Below, piece by piece: positions 32,303 through 39,718 of a stretch of DNA of 48,172 nt. The DNA is from Acidobacteria bacterium 5-1 (GTDB lineage Bacteria; Acidobacteriota; Blastocatellia; Pyrinomonadales; Pyrinomonadaceae), in assembly GCA_002050455.1 (NCBI GenBank), contig MWZA01000162.1:1-48172 (forward strand), written 5' to 3'. The stretch's first letter is position 1; each line of letters begins with the position of its first letter. A program made the position numbers and the translations under genes. The notes below the pieces were generated by a model. The model searched no databases. It saw nothing but the letters and a program-made list of their open reading frames with translations, and was not told where the DNA came from.

Positions 32303-33157
32303 ATGCCGGAAAATTGGAAACGAGAACGTATTTTGATTTGGGGAAAAACCCGCCCCGAACTTAGTCAAACTTACGGTGAATTAGTTTGCACGGGCGGATT
32401 ATTAGAAAGCACAAAAAAATTGATTCGCCTCTATCCAATCCCTTTACGCTATTTAGATGATGAAAGAATCTTTAAAAAGTATCAATGGATTGAGGCTTCG
32501 ATTGCTAAAACAAGCAGAGATACCCGCCCTGAAAGTTACAAAATAAATTTCAACGATATTGAAATAGGCGAACTTATTTCAATCGAACACGGTAGCTGGG
32601 ATAAAAGAGCCGAATGGATTCTTAATCCATCAAACATCTTGGCTTCGGTTGAAGAACTTCAAGCGCATCAAAAATACAACAGAAAATCATTGGGGATAAT
32701 CAAACCGAAAGAAGTTTCGGAAGTTAAGTTTGAGCCTGTATCTTTTGATGAAAAAAACGGTTGGAAAAAAAGATATGACGCGGTTTTGAGCCAACTTGAT
32801 TTACCATTCGTTCAAGAAGAGAAACGCGACATTCAGCCGATACCGCCGCCTGACTATCGCTATAAAATAACCTTTCGCTGTGATGATGAAGAGTGTATAA
32901 AAGAACACAATTTTAGCGTATTGGATTGGGAAATTGACGCTCTTTATCACAATTTACGAAATAGAGGCGATACGCCACAACTTGCAGCAACTAAGGTTGT
33001 TGAAAAGTTGGAACAGGTTTGCAATCCTGAAAACGATTTACACTTCTTTTTAGGAAATATCTCAAATCATCCCCAAGTTTTTACGATTGTCGGTTTGTGG
33101 TATCCGAAAAAATCAAAAACTATTGAACAAGCAATGCCGTTACTTGCCGGAATGTAG
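32303..33157 (+). CDS. DUF488-linked hypothetical protein with Cys/His motif
   Basis: 284 residues, family not named. The N-terminus ERILIWGKTRPELSQTYGEL, CTGGLLESTKKLIRLYPIPL, RYLDDERIFKKYQWIEASIA suggests an alpha/beta domain containing conserved Arg and Tyr. A proline-rich linker (IQPIPPPDYRYK) leads to a second domain with FRCDDEECIKEHNFSVLDWE (C-x4-C-x3-H) and later FFLGNISNHPQVFTIVGLWY. The Cys/His pattern could bind zinc. Co-translation with the DUF488 gene (3-bp gap) suggests a two-protein system, possibly acting on nucleic acid, but this is inference. Confidence 0.7.
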   Translation: MPENWKRERILIWGKTRPELSQTYGELVCTGGLLESTKKLIRLYPIPLRYLDDERIFKKYQWIEASIAKTSRDTRPESYKINFNDIEIGELISIEHGSWDKRAEWILNPSNILASVEELQAHQKYNRKSLGIIKPKEVSEVKFEPVSFDEKNGWKKRYDAVLSQLDLPFVQEEKRDIQPIPPPDYRYKITFRCDDEECIKEHNFSVLDWEIDALYHNLRNRGDTPQLAATKVVEKLEQVCNPENDLHFFLGNISNHPQVFTIVGLWYPKKSKTIEQAMPLLAGM

Positions 33158-33162
33158 TTTTT

Positions 33163-33190
33163 AGGCAACATTAAGCACTTTTTGGGCAAA
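33163..33190. repeat. 28-bp repeat, right copy, with adjacent hairpin
   Basis: Related to 29621-29648 at 23 of 28 positions. It is followed by GGGCTTT/AAAGCCC (33193-33212), a hairpin that may terminate the DUF488 operon. Confidence 0.55.
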
Positions 33191-33239
33191 ACGGGCTTTT
33201 AAGGCAAAGCCCAAAAAATGTATAATTAAAATTGCGTAA

Positions 33240-33863
33240 ATGAATACTGAAATCCTTAAAAATAGCATTCACGCTGTTTCAGTGCGGCGCGGGCGAACTC
33301 TCGAATACTTTACAATCGGCTGGAACTCGCTTGAAGCCGTTGTTGCAATTACTTTTGGCATTCTTGCCGGAAGTGTTGCGCTAATTGGTTTCGGCATTGA
33401 TTCCATAATTGAAAGTTCGTCGGGCGTGATTCTTTTATGGCGATTGACAGCGGGCGAAGAAAGAGAGCAACTTGCGCTTCGGCTGGTCGGCATCAGTCTT
33501 TTAGTGCTTGCGTCGTATGTTGCTTTTGATGCGGTTAAATCTTTAATTGCGCAAGAACGTCCTGACGAAAGTTATGTCGGAATCGTGCTTGCCGCCGTTT
33601 CCTTAATCATAATGCCGCTTCTCGCCCGTGAGAAAAGAAAGGTGGCAGCAAAATTAAACAGTCATGCATTACAAGCCGATTCGCGGCAAACCGATATTTG
33701 CGCTTATCTGTCGGCAATTTTGCTCGGCGGACTTCTTCTGAACGCGCTGTTTGGTTGGTGGTGGGCTGACCCGACAGCCGCGCTTGTAATGACTCCAATT
33801 ATTGCAAAAGAAGGCGTTGAGGCATTGCAGGGAAAGACTTGTTACAGTAATGAATGTCATTAA
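33240..33863 (+). CDS. Short cation diffusion facilitator-type transporter
   Basis: 207 residues with about five or six transmembrane helices: YFTIGWNSLEAVVAITFGIL, AGSVALIGFGIDSIIESSSG, RLVGISLLVLASYVAFDAV, VGIVLAAVSLIIMPLLA, then HALQADSRQTDICAYLSAIL and WWADPTAALVMTPIIAKEG. The paired metal-site residues of CDF proteins are present (GFGIDSxxE and ADxxxTDICAY). CDF exporters trade Zn, Co, Fe or Mn for protons across the inner membrane. The usual C-terminal cytoplasmic metal-sensing domain is absent. No regulator is adjacent. It abuts the right repeat of the accessory segment. Confidence 0.85.
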   Translation: MNTEILKNSIHAVSVRRGRTLEYFTIGWNSLEAVVAITFGILAGSVALIGFGIDSIIESSSGVILLWRLTAGEEREQLALRLVGISLLVLASYVAFDAVKSLIAQERPDESYVGIVLAAVSLIIMPLLAREKRKVAAKLNSHALQADSRQTDICAYLSAILLGGLLLNALFGWWWADPTAALVMTPIIAKEGVEALQGKTCYSNECH

Positions 33864-33919
33864 AAAGCAGGATTGTATTTCAGGCGGATAAATTTGTGAA
33901 ACATTAGTCAAAATCATTG

Positions 33920-35299
33920 TTAATATAAATCTACGCCTAATGCTCGAAGCAAAGCCTGCGCTTTGACAAATGTCTCGTTATATTCTTCTTCAGGAACACT
34001 GTCAATCACAATACCACCGCCGACATTAAAAATCGCTTCGTTACCTTTTATAACTATTGTGCGAATCGCCACGCTCAAATCAAGATAGTGAGTGATATAT
34101 GGTAAGTGATTAATATTTTTGGAATTTGGAATTTGGAATTTGGAATTTGGAATTGAATACCCGATTGCGCCCATCGAAAGTCCGCGCGGTACGGTTTCTA
34201 TTTCATCAATTATCTGCATCGTGCGGATTTTCGGTGCGCCAGTGATTGAACCGCAGGGAAAAACGGCTTTGATTATATCTGATAAATTTAGGTTTTTGCG
34301 CAGCTTGCCATTGATTGTTGAAACAAGATGAAAAACTGTCGGATGTTCTTCCAACTCGCATAGTTTTTCGACTTCCACACTGCCAAATTCGCAAACTTTG
34401 CCGATGTCGTTTCGCAAAAGGTCAACTATCATCACATTTTCGGCGCGGTCTTTGGCACTTGCTAAAAGTTCTTTTTTTAACTCTAAATCTTCCTCCTTAG
34501 TTCTGCCGCGAGGTCGTGTGCCTTTAATCGGAGAAGCGGAAATGCTTGGATTCTGGAATTTGGACTTTGCGCTTTGGACTTTAAAAAATCTTTCTGGCGA
34601 GATGCTGACGACAAAATCAGTTTGTCTGTTAATAAAAGCTGCAAACGGCGCGGGATGTTGTTTCCGCAAACGGTGAAAAATCATCTGCGGCGCGAGATTT
34701 TCCGGCAATTCGGCGCGAAGCTGCTGCGTCAAATTTGTTTGATAAGTGTCGCCTTGGCGAATGTATTCTTTAATTTTATTGATGGCGGCGATGTAGCTTT
34801 GGCGTGTAAAATTGGAAGTAATTTTAGCGGCGCATTGCGGCTTAATGTTAGCGCGGAACGCGCTAACATTAAGCGATTCACGCAAAATCCTTTCAATCTC
34901 ATTAAACTTTTTTTCGTTTCCGACAATAAATGTTTTACGAAAATTATAATCGTGAACGACCAAAAATTCGAAAAGAGCCAAAAACAAATCAGGCTCGTCA
35001 AAAGCGTAGAATTCTTTATCTCGCGGTTTAATATTTTCGAGTTTTAAACCGAAATCATAAGAAATTGTAAAAATAGAAGCCAAATTTTTGTGTGAAAGTT
35101 TTTCGTCTAAAATCCTGAGCGTTTTGGTTGGATTATCGTTCGTGATTTGCAAAACTTCGACGGGGTTAAATCCGGCAATCAAAAGATGAGAATTGAGATG
35201 ATTCACGCCGCAACTGTCTAAAATGCAAACATTTCGCTCATTTTCAAGATTGAGCAAAGTTTCAACTAATTCGTCGCCTGAAAGTTTGATTTCGCGCAT
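33920..35299 (-). CDS. pabB: Aminodeoxychorismate synthase component I, with two heptamer-derived insertions
   Basis: 459 residues of the chorismate-binding family: KIKEYIRQGDTYQTNLTQQL, PAPFAAFI, VVSISPERFF, SPIKGTRPRGRTKEEDLELK, AENVMIVDLLRNDIGKVCEF, FPCGSITGAPKIRTMQIIDE and DLSVAIRTIVI with GGGIV near the end. PabB makes 4-amino-4-deoxychorismate for folate and needs the glutaminase PabA. I prefer PabB over TrpE because of the P-I-K-G-T-R signature and short N-terminus. Two stretches are foreign: FKVQSAKSKFQNPSIS (about residue 240-255) and SIPNSKFQIPNSKNINHLPY with THYL (about 385-410). Both are encoded by 7-bp repeat arrays. The start directly abuts the DUF5615 stop. Confidence 0.9.
   Translation of the reverse strand: MREIKLSGDELVETLLNLENERNVCILDSCGVNHLNSHLLIAGFNPVEVLQITNDNPTKTLRILDEKLSHKNLASIFTISYDFGLKLENIKPRDKEFYAFDEPDLFLALFEFLVVHDYNFRKTFIVGNEKKFNEIERILRESLNVSAFRANIKPQCAAKITSNFTRQSYIAAINKIKEYIRQGDTYQTNLTQQLRAELPENLAPQMIFHRLRKQHPAPFAAFINRQTDFVVSISPERFFKVQSAKSKFQNPSISASPIKGTRPRGRTKEEDLELKKELLASAKDRAENVMIVDLLRNDIGKVCEFGSVEVEKLCELEEHPTVFHLVSTINGKLRKNLNLSDIIKAVFPCGSITGAPKIRTMQIIDEIETVPRGLSMGAIGYSIPNSKFQIPNSKNINHLPYITHYLDLSVAIRTIVIKGNEAIFNVGGGIVIDSVPEEEYNETFVKAQALLRALGVDLY
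34085..34155. repeat. Heptanucleotide array inside pabB, GGAATTT-type
   Basis: Five perfect or near-perfect GGAATTT units (34121-34155), preceded by degenerate units such as GTGATAT, ATGGTAA, GTGATTA. On the coding strand it adds about 24 residues between AIGY and DLSVAIRT without breaking the frame. Confidence 0.75.
34546..34587. repeat. Second heptanucleotide array inside pabB, TTGGACT-type
   Basis: Six 7-mers in phase: TTGGATT, CTGGAAT, TTGGACT, TTGCGCT, TTGGACT, TTAAAAA. They encode the insertion FKVQSAKSKFQNPS between SPERF and SPIKGTRPRG. Confidence 0.7.
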
Positions 35300-35650
35300 C
35301 TATAAAGGAATGTGTAAAACCTGATTTTCCCATTCGTTTTGTCGGCTGCATTGAATGAGAACTTCAAGCTCATTGATTGCCAATCCAATCGGAAATAATT
35401 CGGGAACGGCAATTACGCCTGACATTTTCAAACCCGAAGCGACTCTTTGGTAGGCAAATTTAGGAATTGTGTTGACATCGTGAGTTGCGAGTATAAAATT
35501 ATTTGCCGCCGCAAACTCTAAAATTTCAGGGTCGCTTTTTCCACTTAAACCGAAATTTTGAACCGTTTCATATTGACAATTTGAAAGACGCAATTTCAGC
35601 CCGCGAATTATGCGAAGATTGAAATTTCCATCAAAAAGAATTTGAAACAC
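35300..35650 (-). CDS. DUF5615 PIN-like toxin
   Basis: 116 residues of the DUF5615 (Mut7-C/PIN-like) family: ILFDGNFNLRIIRGLKLR, FGLSGKSDPEILEFAAANNF, ILATHDVNTIPKFAYQRVAS, GLKMSGVIAVPE. The acidic residues D8, D in KSDPEIL and D in THDVNT are the expected metal ligands of an RNase. It is the predicted toxin of DUF433 antitoxins, and one lies 2 bp upstream. Its stop TAG is directly followed by the pabB ATG, so toxin and folate-pathway gene share a transcript. Confidence 0.82.
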   Translation of the reverse strand: MFQILFDGNFNLRIIRGLKLRLSNCQYETVQNFGLSGKSDPEILEFAAANNFILATHDVNTIPKFAYQRVASGLKMSGVIAVPELFPIGLAINELEVLIQCSRQNEWENQVLHIPL

Positions 35651-35652
35651 GA

Positions 35653-35991
35653 TTAAACTTTATCCAATTCTTTTTTTCTGGCGCGAAGCGTGGCGCGAAG
35701 TTGTTTGGTTGGAAGGTTTTCTTCAATAAACTTGCGGGTTTCTTCAGCTTCGTTTCGTCTTTTTCGCAGATAATCTTCAACTTCTTTGATGTGTTCCAGA
35801 TAAAAAGCGATTGCGCCGTAAATTTCGCGCAGAGAAAGATTCGGAAAATCTTCTTGAATTTGTTCGGCGGTCGCGCCAAGTTTGAACTGATTAACGATAA
35901 CGTCGAGCGTAATTCGTGAGTTGACGACGCGCAGGCTGCCGTCTTTCCAAGTCGTTAGCGGCACGGTTTGCAATAGAGTCAGCGTGTTCAT
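35653..35991 (-). CDS. DUF433 antitoxin
   Basis: 112 residues: VPLTTWKDGSLRVVNSRITL, DVIVNQFKLGATAEQIQEDF, PNLSLREIYGAIAFYLEHIK, the DUF433 winged-helix domain. A long charged helical tail (EVEDYLRKRRNEAEETRKFI onward) probably wraps the toxin. It is the first gene of an operon with the DUF5615 toxin and pabB. A 20-bp perfect palindrome at 36023-36042, 32 bp upstream, is the likely autoregulatory operator. Confidence 0.82.
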   Translation of the reverse strand: MNTLTLLQTVPLTTWKDGSLRVVNSRITLDVIVNQFKLGATAEQIQEDFPNLSLREIYGAIAFYLEHIKEVEDYLRKRRNEAEETRKFIEENLPTKQLRATLRARKKELDKV

Positions 35992-36022
35992 AATTCCGAA
36001 TTATAGCAAACTTTGTTTTTCT

Positions 36023-36042
36023 TTACGATAAATTTATCGTAA
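36023..36042. promoter_or_regulatory. 20-bp perfect palindrome, likely antitoxin operator
   Basis: TTACGATAAATTTATCGTAA lies between the divergent DUF433 antitoxin gene and the APC permease gene. A perfect dyad at this place is what an autoregulating antitoxin dimer would bind. It could also influence the permease promoter. Confidence 0.6.
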
Positions 36043-36080
36043 TATGTCGCAATCTATTTCTTTTTCCAATTCCAAAAAAT

Positions 36081-37523
36081 ATGACTTCAAATTCTAATAA
36101 CATTTCGTTGGTTCGCGGACTCGGACTTATTGCGGCAATTTCGATTATCATCGGAAACGTCATCGGCACGGGCGTTTTTCTTAAAGCAAGAATAATGACG
36201 TGCAATGTCGGAAGCCCGACTTGGGTAATTATCGCGTGGGTTGCGGCTGGTGTTTTATCGCTTGCCGGTGCGTTGACTTATGCCGAACTGTCGGCGATGA
36301 AACCGCAAGCGGGCGGCGAATATGTCTTTTTGCGCGACGCTTACGGGCGCGTTTGGAGTTTTCTTTACGGCTGGATGCAGATATTTATTGCCAAAACAGG
36401 TTCGCAAGCGGCTGTTGCCGTAGCATTTGCGATTTTTTTAAACGATTTTCTCGGCGGCGGTTTGCGAAAAACTCTTTTTCAGACAAATGCTTTAGGTTTC
36501 GATTATGAATTAACGACGCTTCAAATTATTGCCGTGATGATGATTGTTATTATTACAACAATAAATTGCGCGACGGTTTCGATTGGCGGTCAAATCGCCA
36601 CTTATCTGACATTTGTCAAAATTGCGCTTGTTTTGCTCGTCGGAGTCGGCGCGTTTCTGCTGGCGGACGGAAATTTCGCGCATTTTGGAATGCTGAATGA
36701 CGGCGGAACGTGCGAAGGCGTAGCGGAAACTGTCAGATACGGCGTGGCAGGAACATCTTTTGCGGCGGGTTTCGGCGCGGCGATGCTTGGCGCGTTGTGG
36801 GGTTATGACGGTTGGAACAATTTAACTTTGATTGCCGGTGAAGTGAAAAATCCGCAGCGCAATATTCCGGTTGCGCTGATCGGCGGCACGATTTTAATAA
36901 TTTTGCTGTATGTGTTTGTCAATATCGCTTATTTTTATGTGCTTGACCCGACGCAGATTGCTTCGGTTTCCAAAGATTCTTCCGTCGCGCAGGAAGTCGC
37001 CGTCAGATTTCTGGGCGCGGGCGCGTTGGTTTTGATGACGGCGGGTTTGATGGCTTCGTCAATCGGAACACTTCACACATCAATTTTAACAGGTGCGCGC
37101 GTGCCGTATGCGATGGCAAAAGACGGCTTAATGTTCAAATCAATGGAAAAACTTTCAGCCACACACGTTCCGGTTATTGCTTTGATTGTGCAGGGAATTT
37201 GGGCTTGTCTGCTGGCTTTGTCGGGTTCATTCGACACTTTGACGAATTACGTTATTTTCGGTTCGTGGATTTTTTATGCGTTTGTTACCGCTTCTGTATT
37301 CGTCTTTCGCAGAAAATACCCGGATGCGGAAAGACCGTATAAAACATTTGGTTATCCGGTCGTGCCGATTTTGTTTATATTGGTTGCCGGTTGGCTTTTG
37401 ATAAATACAATTGCTTCAGAGCCGCTTCAATCCTTTGTCGGAATTTTCCTGATTGCCCTCGGATTGCCCGTCTATTATTATTTGACGAGAGGAAATCAAG
37501 CAGAAATAAGTGAGGAAATATAA
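36081..37523 (+). CDS. APC-superfamily amino acid permease
   Basis: 480 residues, twelve predicted helices. Helix 1 has the APC signature SIIIGNVIGTGVFLKARIM, followed by AWVAAGVLSLAGALTYAELS, KPQAGGEYVFLRDAYGRVWS and GWMQIFIAKTGSQAAVAVAF. The helix 6 motif is ALWGYDGWNNLTLIAGEVKN. This resembles the LAT/SteT type of exchangers that swap neutral amino acids, but the substrate cannot be read from sequence. An Asn/Ser-rich short N-terminus is cytoplasmic. No Shine-Dalgarno is visible before the ATG at 36081. It is divergent from the toxin-antitoxin operon and convergent with murE. Confidence 0.88.
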   Translation: MTSNSNNISLVRGLGLIAAISIIIGNVIGTGVFLKARIMTCNVGSPTWVIIAWVAAGVLSLAGALTYAELSAMKPQAGGEYVFLRDAYGRVWSFLYGWMQIFIAKTGSQAAVAVAFAIFLNDFLGGGLRKTLFQTNALGFDYELTTLQIIAVMMIVIITTINCATVSIGGQIATYLTFVKIALVLLVGVGAFLLADGNFAHFGMLNDGGTCEGVAETVRYGVAGTSFAAGFGAAMLGALWGYDGWNNLTLIAGEVKNPQRNIPVALIGGTILIILLYVFVNIAYFYVLDPTQIASVSKDSSVAQEVAVRFLGAGALVLMTAGLMASSIGTLHTSILTGARVPYAMAKDGLMFKSMEKLSATHVPVIALIVQGIWACLLALSGSFDTLTNYVIFGSWIFYAFVTASVFVFRRKYPDAERPYKTFGYPVVPILFILVAGWLLINTIASEPLQSFVGIFLIALGLPVYYYLTRGNQAEISEEI

Positions 37524-37554
37524 CAAAATGCCGACAGATGAGGAAACTTACAAA

Positions 37555-37582
37555 TTTCCCACTTTCCATTTTCAATTTTCCG
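37555..37582. repeat. Short heptanucleotide array at the murE stop
   Basis: Four 7-mers in phase (TTTCCCA, CTTTCCA, TTTTCAA, TTTTCCG) span the spacer and the murE stop codon, so the last codons of murE derive from it. Confidence 0.45.
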
Positions 37583-39065
37583 CTAGATTATCCAACGCTT
37601 CTTTGGCAATTTCACGGTCATCAAAATGAAACTTGTCGCTGCCGATGATTTGATAAGTTTCGTGTCCTTTGCCTGCGATTAACACGACATCATTCGGTTT
37701 GGCTTTGGCAATTGCCTGATGAATTGCTTCGCGCCGGTCGGAAATTACCAAATAAGGACAATTTGTTTTTTTCAAGCCGGTTTCTATTTCGGAGATAATT
37801 TGAAAAGGGTTTTCAGTGCGCGGATTGTCTGAGGTTACGATAACCAAATCGCTGTGGTTTCCCGCAACTTCGCCCATCGGTGCGCGTTTTGTTTTATCGC
37901 GGTCGCCGCCGCAGCCGAATACCGTAATTATTCTGCCGTCGGTCAAATCCCGCGCCGTCTTCAATGTGTTCAAAAGTGCGTCGTCCGAATGCGCATAATC
38001 AACGACCACTGCAAAATCGCCGTAGTGCGCGACTCTTTCAAAACGTCCGGGCGCACCAACGCAGGTTTTCAAACCTTCCGCGATTAAATCCAAATCGTAA
38101 TCGAGTTCCAAAGAAACGGCGGTTGCCGCGAGTATATTGTAGACGTGCGGTTTGCCGACCAACGGCGAAACAATTTGTCGTGTCCCGTTTGGAGTTTTTA
38201 AGGTAAAAGAAGTTCCTTTTATTAGCGAAACTTCAATGTTTTCCGACATTAAATCAGCCGGATTGCTTTGCGCGAAAGTAACAACTTTTTGCCCGTTTGC
38301 CTTTAAATCATTTGCCAATTTTGCACCCCAAACATCATCAATATTTATCACGCTCGAGGCGGGCTTTTCGCCCAAACGCCCGTCAAACAGACGTTTTTTT
38401 GCATCAAAATAATTTTCCATTGTTTGGTGATAATCGAGATGGTCGCGTGTCAAGTTGGTAAAAACGACAGCTTTGAATTTCAGCCAATCGCAGCGACGAA
38501 GGTCAATCGCCTGCGAAGAAGTTTCCATGACAGCCATTTTGCAGCCATCACTTACGGCTTCGCGCAAAAATTTGTTGGTGTCCGATGCTTCGGGCGTTGT
38601 TCTGATAGCTGGCTCTGATTTATCGCCGATGCGATATTCAACCGTCGTCAGCATCGCGCCTTTTTCGTTGTTGACTTCCGCCAAAGCGAAAATCAGATAA
38701 GTTGTCGTTGTTTTGCCGTTTGTGCCGGTAATGCCGACGAGCTTTAAATCGTGCGAGGGATTTCCGTTAATAACAGCGGCGGCTTTGGCAAGTGCTTCCC
38801 GCGCATCTTCTACTTTTAACCACGCGCCACTGAAATTTTCGGGCGCGTCAAGTTCCGAAATTATACCGACTGCGCCGCGTCTGGTTACGTCCGTTACAAA
38901 ACGATGTCCGTCCATCGTAAGCCCACGAATCGCCACAAAAAGCGAGCCCTTTCCGGCTTGCCGCGAATCGTGCGTAACGTCGGTTGCAATTGTTTCGGCA
39001 TTGCCGTAAAGTTTGGCGTTTAATTTTTCTGCAATGAACTGAAGCGTCGCGCCGTGTTTAATCAA
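37572..39065 (-). CDS. murE: UDP-MurNAc-tripeptide ligase (meso-DAP adding)
   Basis: 497 residues, normal length. The N-terminal UDP-binding domain is followed by the ATP loop GITGTNGKTTTTYL, NLTRDHLDYHQTMENYF, and the C-terminal domain with TSDNPRTENPFQI. The DNPR motif specifies meso-diaminopimelate, as in Gram-negative peptidoglycan, and not lysine. The enzyme adds DAP to UDP-MurNAc-Ala-Glu in the cytoplasm. It starts with TTG at 39065, supported by GAGG 7 bp upstream. No other mur genes are adjacent, so it lies outside a dcw cluster here. Confidence 0.96.
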   Translation of the reverse strand: MIKHGATLQFIAEKLNAKLYGNAETIATDVTHDSRQAGKGSLFVAIRGLTMDGHRFVTDVTRRGAVGIISELDAPENFSGAWLKVEDAREALAKAAAVINGNPSHDLKLVGITGTNGKTTTTYLIFALAEVNNEKGAMLTTVEYRIGDKSEPAIRTTPEASDTNKFLREAVSDGCKMAVMETSSQAIDLRRCDWLKFKAVVFTNLTRDHLDYHQTMENYFDAKKRLFDGRLGEKPASSVINIDDVWGAKLANDLKANGQKVVTFAQSNPADLMSENIEVSLIKGTSFTLKTPNGTRQIVSPLVGKPHVYNILAATAVSLELDYDLDLIAEGLKTCVGAPGRFERVAHYGDFAVVVDYAHSDDALLNTLKTARDLTDGRIITVFGCGGDRDKTKRAPMGEVAGNHSDLVIVTSDNPRTENPFQIISEIETGLKKTNCPYLVISDRREAIHQAIAKAKPNDVVLIAGKGHETYQIIGSDKFHFDDREIAKEALDNLAEN

Positions 39066-39163
39066 TTTGTTTCCTCGAAAAGTTTGATTATTGATGTTTG
39101 AAATTATACGATAAGATAAACTTTTGCACGAATAATGATTTTTAAAAGTTTAGGAATAAAAAA

Positions 39164-39427
39164 ATGAATTGGACAAAAATAATTCTCATCGCTATTGGTA
39201 TTTTCATCGCGGTAATGCTCGGTTTTTCCTTAATCGGAATTATTTACAGCGCGTTCTGGTATCTGTTTTGGATTGGCGTTATCGCCATTGCGGGAACGGT
39301 CGGTTATAAGTTGCTCAAAAAAACCGAAACGAAACAAATTGAAGACAGGCAGCCGATAGGAATCAGCGATTTAAATAATGCGGATAAAACTTTAGAGGAA
39401 TATAAGCGCAAATATCTTTCTGAATAA
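39164..39427 (+). CDS. Small membrane hypothetical protein
   Basis: 87 residues with two transmembrane segments (IILIAIGIFIAVMLGFSLIG and FWYLFWIGVIAIAGTVGYKL) and a charged cytoplasmic tail KKTETKQIEDRQ...EEYKRKYLSE. No family recognised. It is divergent from murE, with a 98-bp spacer carrying both promoters, and 100 bp upstream of the tRNA gene. Confidence 0.65.
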   Translation: MNWTKIILIAIGIFIAVMLGFSLIGIIYSAFWYLFWIGVIAIAGTVGYKLLKKTETKQIEDRQPIGISDLNNADKTLEEYKRKYLSE

Positions 39428-39527
39428 TTTAACGCATTGTTATATTTTTTCTTAAAATAGCCTCGCTAGACATTCTCGCCCTAATCCGATAAATTCAAGT
39501 TTGCGGTTTGATTGTGCCAAAAATCTT

Positions 39528-39612
39528 GCTGAGGTGGCGTAATTGGCAGCCGCGCAGGTCTTAGAAGCCTGTGCCGAAAGGCGTGCGAGTTCGAGTCTCG
39601 CCCTCAGCACCA
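39528..39612 (+). tRNA. tRNA-Leu (anticodon UAG)
   Basis: 85 nt with CCA encoded. The acceptor arm is GCTGAGG paired with CCTCAGC, the D loop contains AATTGGCAG, and the anticodon stem CAGGT/GCCTG holds the loop CTTAGAA with anticodon TAG. A long variable arm (TGCCGAAAGGCGT) marks it as class II, followed by the T arm GCGAGTTCGAGTCTCGC. It decodes CUN leucine codons. Confidence 0.96.
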
Positions 39613-39620
39613 TTCCGATC

Positions 39621-39669
39621 TTGGATTTGTGATTTTGGATTTTGGATTAAAGAAATTTGCAATTTGAAA
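39621..39669. repeat. Heptanucleotide array, TTGGATT-type
   Basis: Seven 7-mers in phase between the tRNA and tig: TTGGATT, TGTGATT, TTGGATT, TTGGATT, AAAGAAA, TTTGCAA, TTTGAAA. The same unit type occurs at 27805. Confidence 0.6.
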
Positions 39670-39718
39670 TCTATAGTTATATGACATTAAAAACATAAAG
39701 AAACATAAAAATCATTAA

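Noticed and set aside
34085-34155. Possible CRISPR-like array
   Set aside because: Units are 7 bp without spacers and lie in the pabB reading frame; no cas genes in the window.
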